Assembly (NCBI GenBank): GCA_018827585.1
Contig: JAHJXP010000010.1
Coordinates: forward strand, 1 to 15,824
Source of the DNA: Pseudomonadota bacterium
Lineage (GTDB): Bacteria > Desulfobacterota > Syntrophia > Syntrophales > UBA5619
DNA length: 15,824 bases
Direction of reading: 5' to 3'
The notes below the pieces were generated by a model. That model searched no databases. It saw only the letters and a list, made by a program, of their open reading frames with translations, and was not told the origin of the DNA. Shown here in pieces: positions 14,999 through 15,824 of the stretch. Numbering within the stretch: position 1 is the stretch's first letter; each line of letters starts with the position of its first letter. The translations under genes were made by a program, and so were the position numbers.

Positions 14999-15824
14999 GT
15001 TTGCCGGCCCTGTAACGGGCCAAGGCAGTTTCGTAGACCTGCCTGACCGCCACGCCGTGTTCGGTTGCGGCCCGTTTGCAATCCTCGTACTCGGGTGAGG
15101 CGGTGATTTCCCTGCCGTTCCGCTCCCCGATCTTGATCCGGACGACCCCGAACTCCGTGGCGACCTCCTCCCAGCGGCGATCCAGGCAGATCCGCTCCCA
15201 CCTTGAGATCCGGACGCCCAATGTCGAGGTCTCGGCCAGGACGACGGCCGTGATCGACTCCGTCCGATCCGGGTCGCAGATCACCGACAGAAGGGTCCCC
15301 GGCCGGTTCTTCTTCATCTGGACCGGGCTGAGGGTGACGTCGAGGGCGCCTGCGGCGAAGAGTCGCTCCATGGCGGTTTCGTAGAACTGGGGATTAAGAT
15401 CGTCGATGTTCGTCTCGATAACCGCCACGCTCCGGGGTGCGGGGAGACGGACATCCTCCTCCCCGATCATGACCCGGAGCGCGTTCGGGATGCCGAATGC
15501 GTTCTTCCCGGCGCCATAGCCAATCTGTTCGACTCTCATGGCGGGAAGCGGCCCGAATTCAGAGGCGATCTCCCGGATGATCGCCGCGCCGGTCGGCGTG
15601 ACCAGTTCCCCTTCGATGTCCAGCTTCCGCCAGGGAACGCCGCGGAGGATCTCCGCGGTGGCCGGCGCAGGCAGCGGGAAGACGCCGTGCGAACCCCTCG
15701 CATAGCCGTGAAAGGTGGGCATGGGACTCGCGACGACCTTCGGCCAGCCGAGCATCTCGAGACAGAGGGCCGTGCCGACGATGTCCACGATGGCGTCCAT
15801 CGCCCCCACCTCGTGGAAATGGAC
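14994..15824 (-). CDS. larC: LarC, nickel-insertion protein for the NPN cofactor (5' end outside window)
   Basis: The frame is open to the window edge; 276 C-terminal residues are present. LarC uses CTP to insert nickel into the pincer cofactor (NPN) first found in lactate racemase. Characteristic segments are VHFHEVGAMDAIVDIVG at the left of the fragment (just upstream of GTG 15809, so that codon is not the start), PTFHGYARGSHGVFPLPAPATAEIL, ELVTPTGAAI, and in the C-terminal domain VAVIETNIDDLNPQFYE and LSPVQMKKNRPGTLLSV. In Lactobacillus larC is split and needs a programmed frameshift; here both parts are in one frame. It is convergent with the nickel importer, a sensible neighbour for a nickel-using enzyme. 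The stop codon falls in the dispersed repeat. Confidence 0.92.
   Translation of the reverse strand, partial: VHFHEVGAMDAIVDIVGTALCLEMLGWPKVVASPMPTFHGYARGSHGVFPLPAPATAEILRGVPWRKLDIEGELVTPTGAAIIREIASEFGPLPAMRVEQIGYGAGKNAFGIPNALRVMIGEEDVRLPAPRSVAVIETNIDDLNPQFYETAMERLFAAGALDVTLSPVQMKKNRPGTLLSVICDPDRTESITAVVLAETSTLGVRISRWERICLDRRWEEVATEFGVVRIKIGERNGREITASPEYEDCKRAATEHGVAVRQVYETALARYRAGKP

Noticed and set aside
1..15824. CRISPR arrays, tRNA or rRNA genes, insertion sequences with transposases.
   Set aside because: No regular direct-repeat array, no recognisable tRNA/rRNA sequence and no transposase or integrase frame was found by reading.

Overview
The window looks like a chromosome segment from an anaerobic, GC-rich bacterium. 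A member of the former Deltaproteobacteria (Desulfobacterota, for example a Syntrophales-like lineage) fits best. This is inferred from the gene mix: NikR with an Nik/Cbi-type ECF nickel importer, LarC, a MoxR/CoxE-like pair, and CCTCCCCC-type dispersed repeats. No rRNA or marker gene settles it.

Layout. (1) 1-882 (+) is the 3' end of a large DUF499 ATPase gene, a family linked to phage-defence loci. (2) 914-4254 is a GC-rich set: a GT2 glycosyltransferase with a duplicated layout (+), a DUF4922 HIT/GalT-like protein (+), and a convergent DUF1460 NlpC/P60-like amidase (-). (3) 4430-6505 (+) is a MoxR-type AAA+ ATPase with a CoxE-like von Willebrand A protein, a chaperone pair whose client is not visible here. 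(4) 6782-10009 (-) is a two-gene restriction-modification-like unit: a zinc-ribbon DUF1156-like adenine DNA methylase, overlapped at its 3' end by a PD-(D/E)XK nuclease gene that carries a frameshift just before its catalytic core. (5) 10010-10845 is AT-richer and holds a spaced GAAGTTAC motif array, a doubtful small ORF, and the nikR promoter with a plausible NikR operator. (6) 10846-14810 (+) is a nickel regulon: nikR, an outer-membrane beta-barrel protein, a NikM-PDGLE fusion (S component plus accessory), the T component and the A component. (7) 14811-14993 is a pair of inverted dispersed repeats. (8) 14994-15824 (-) is the 3' part of larC, the nickel-insertion protein of the NPN (lactate racemase-type) cofactor pathway.

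How the parts work together. The right third is one physiological theme: nickel sensing (NikR), probable nickel passage across the outer membrane (barrel protein), energised inner-membrane uptake (NikMN-Q-O), and one nickel consumer (LarC). The left and middle parts mix defence genes (DUF499; methylase plus nuclease) with housekeeping-like cassettes. The nuclease appears dead as sequenced, while the methylase is intact. The most informative items are the broken nuclease beside an intact methylase, the outer-membrane protein inside the nickel operon with a candidate NikR box, and the GT2/DUF4922/DUF1460 set, which I know mainly from Bacteroidetes.
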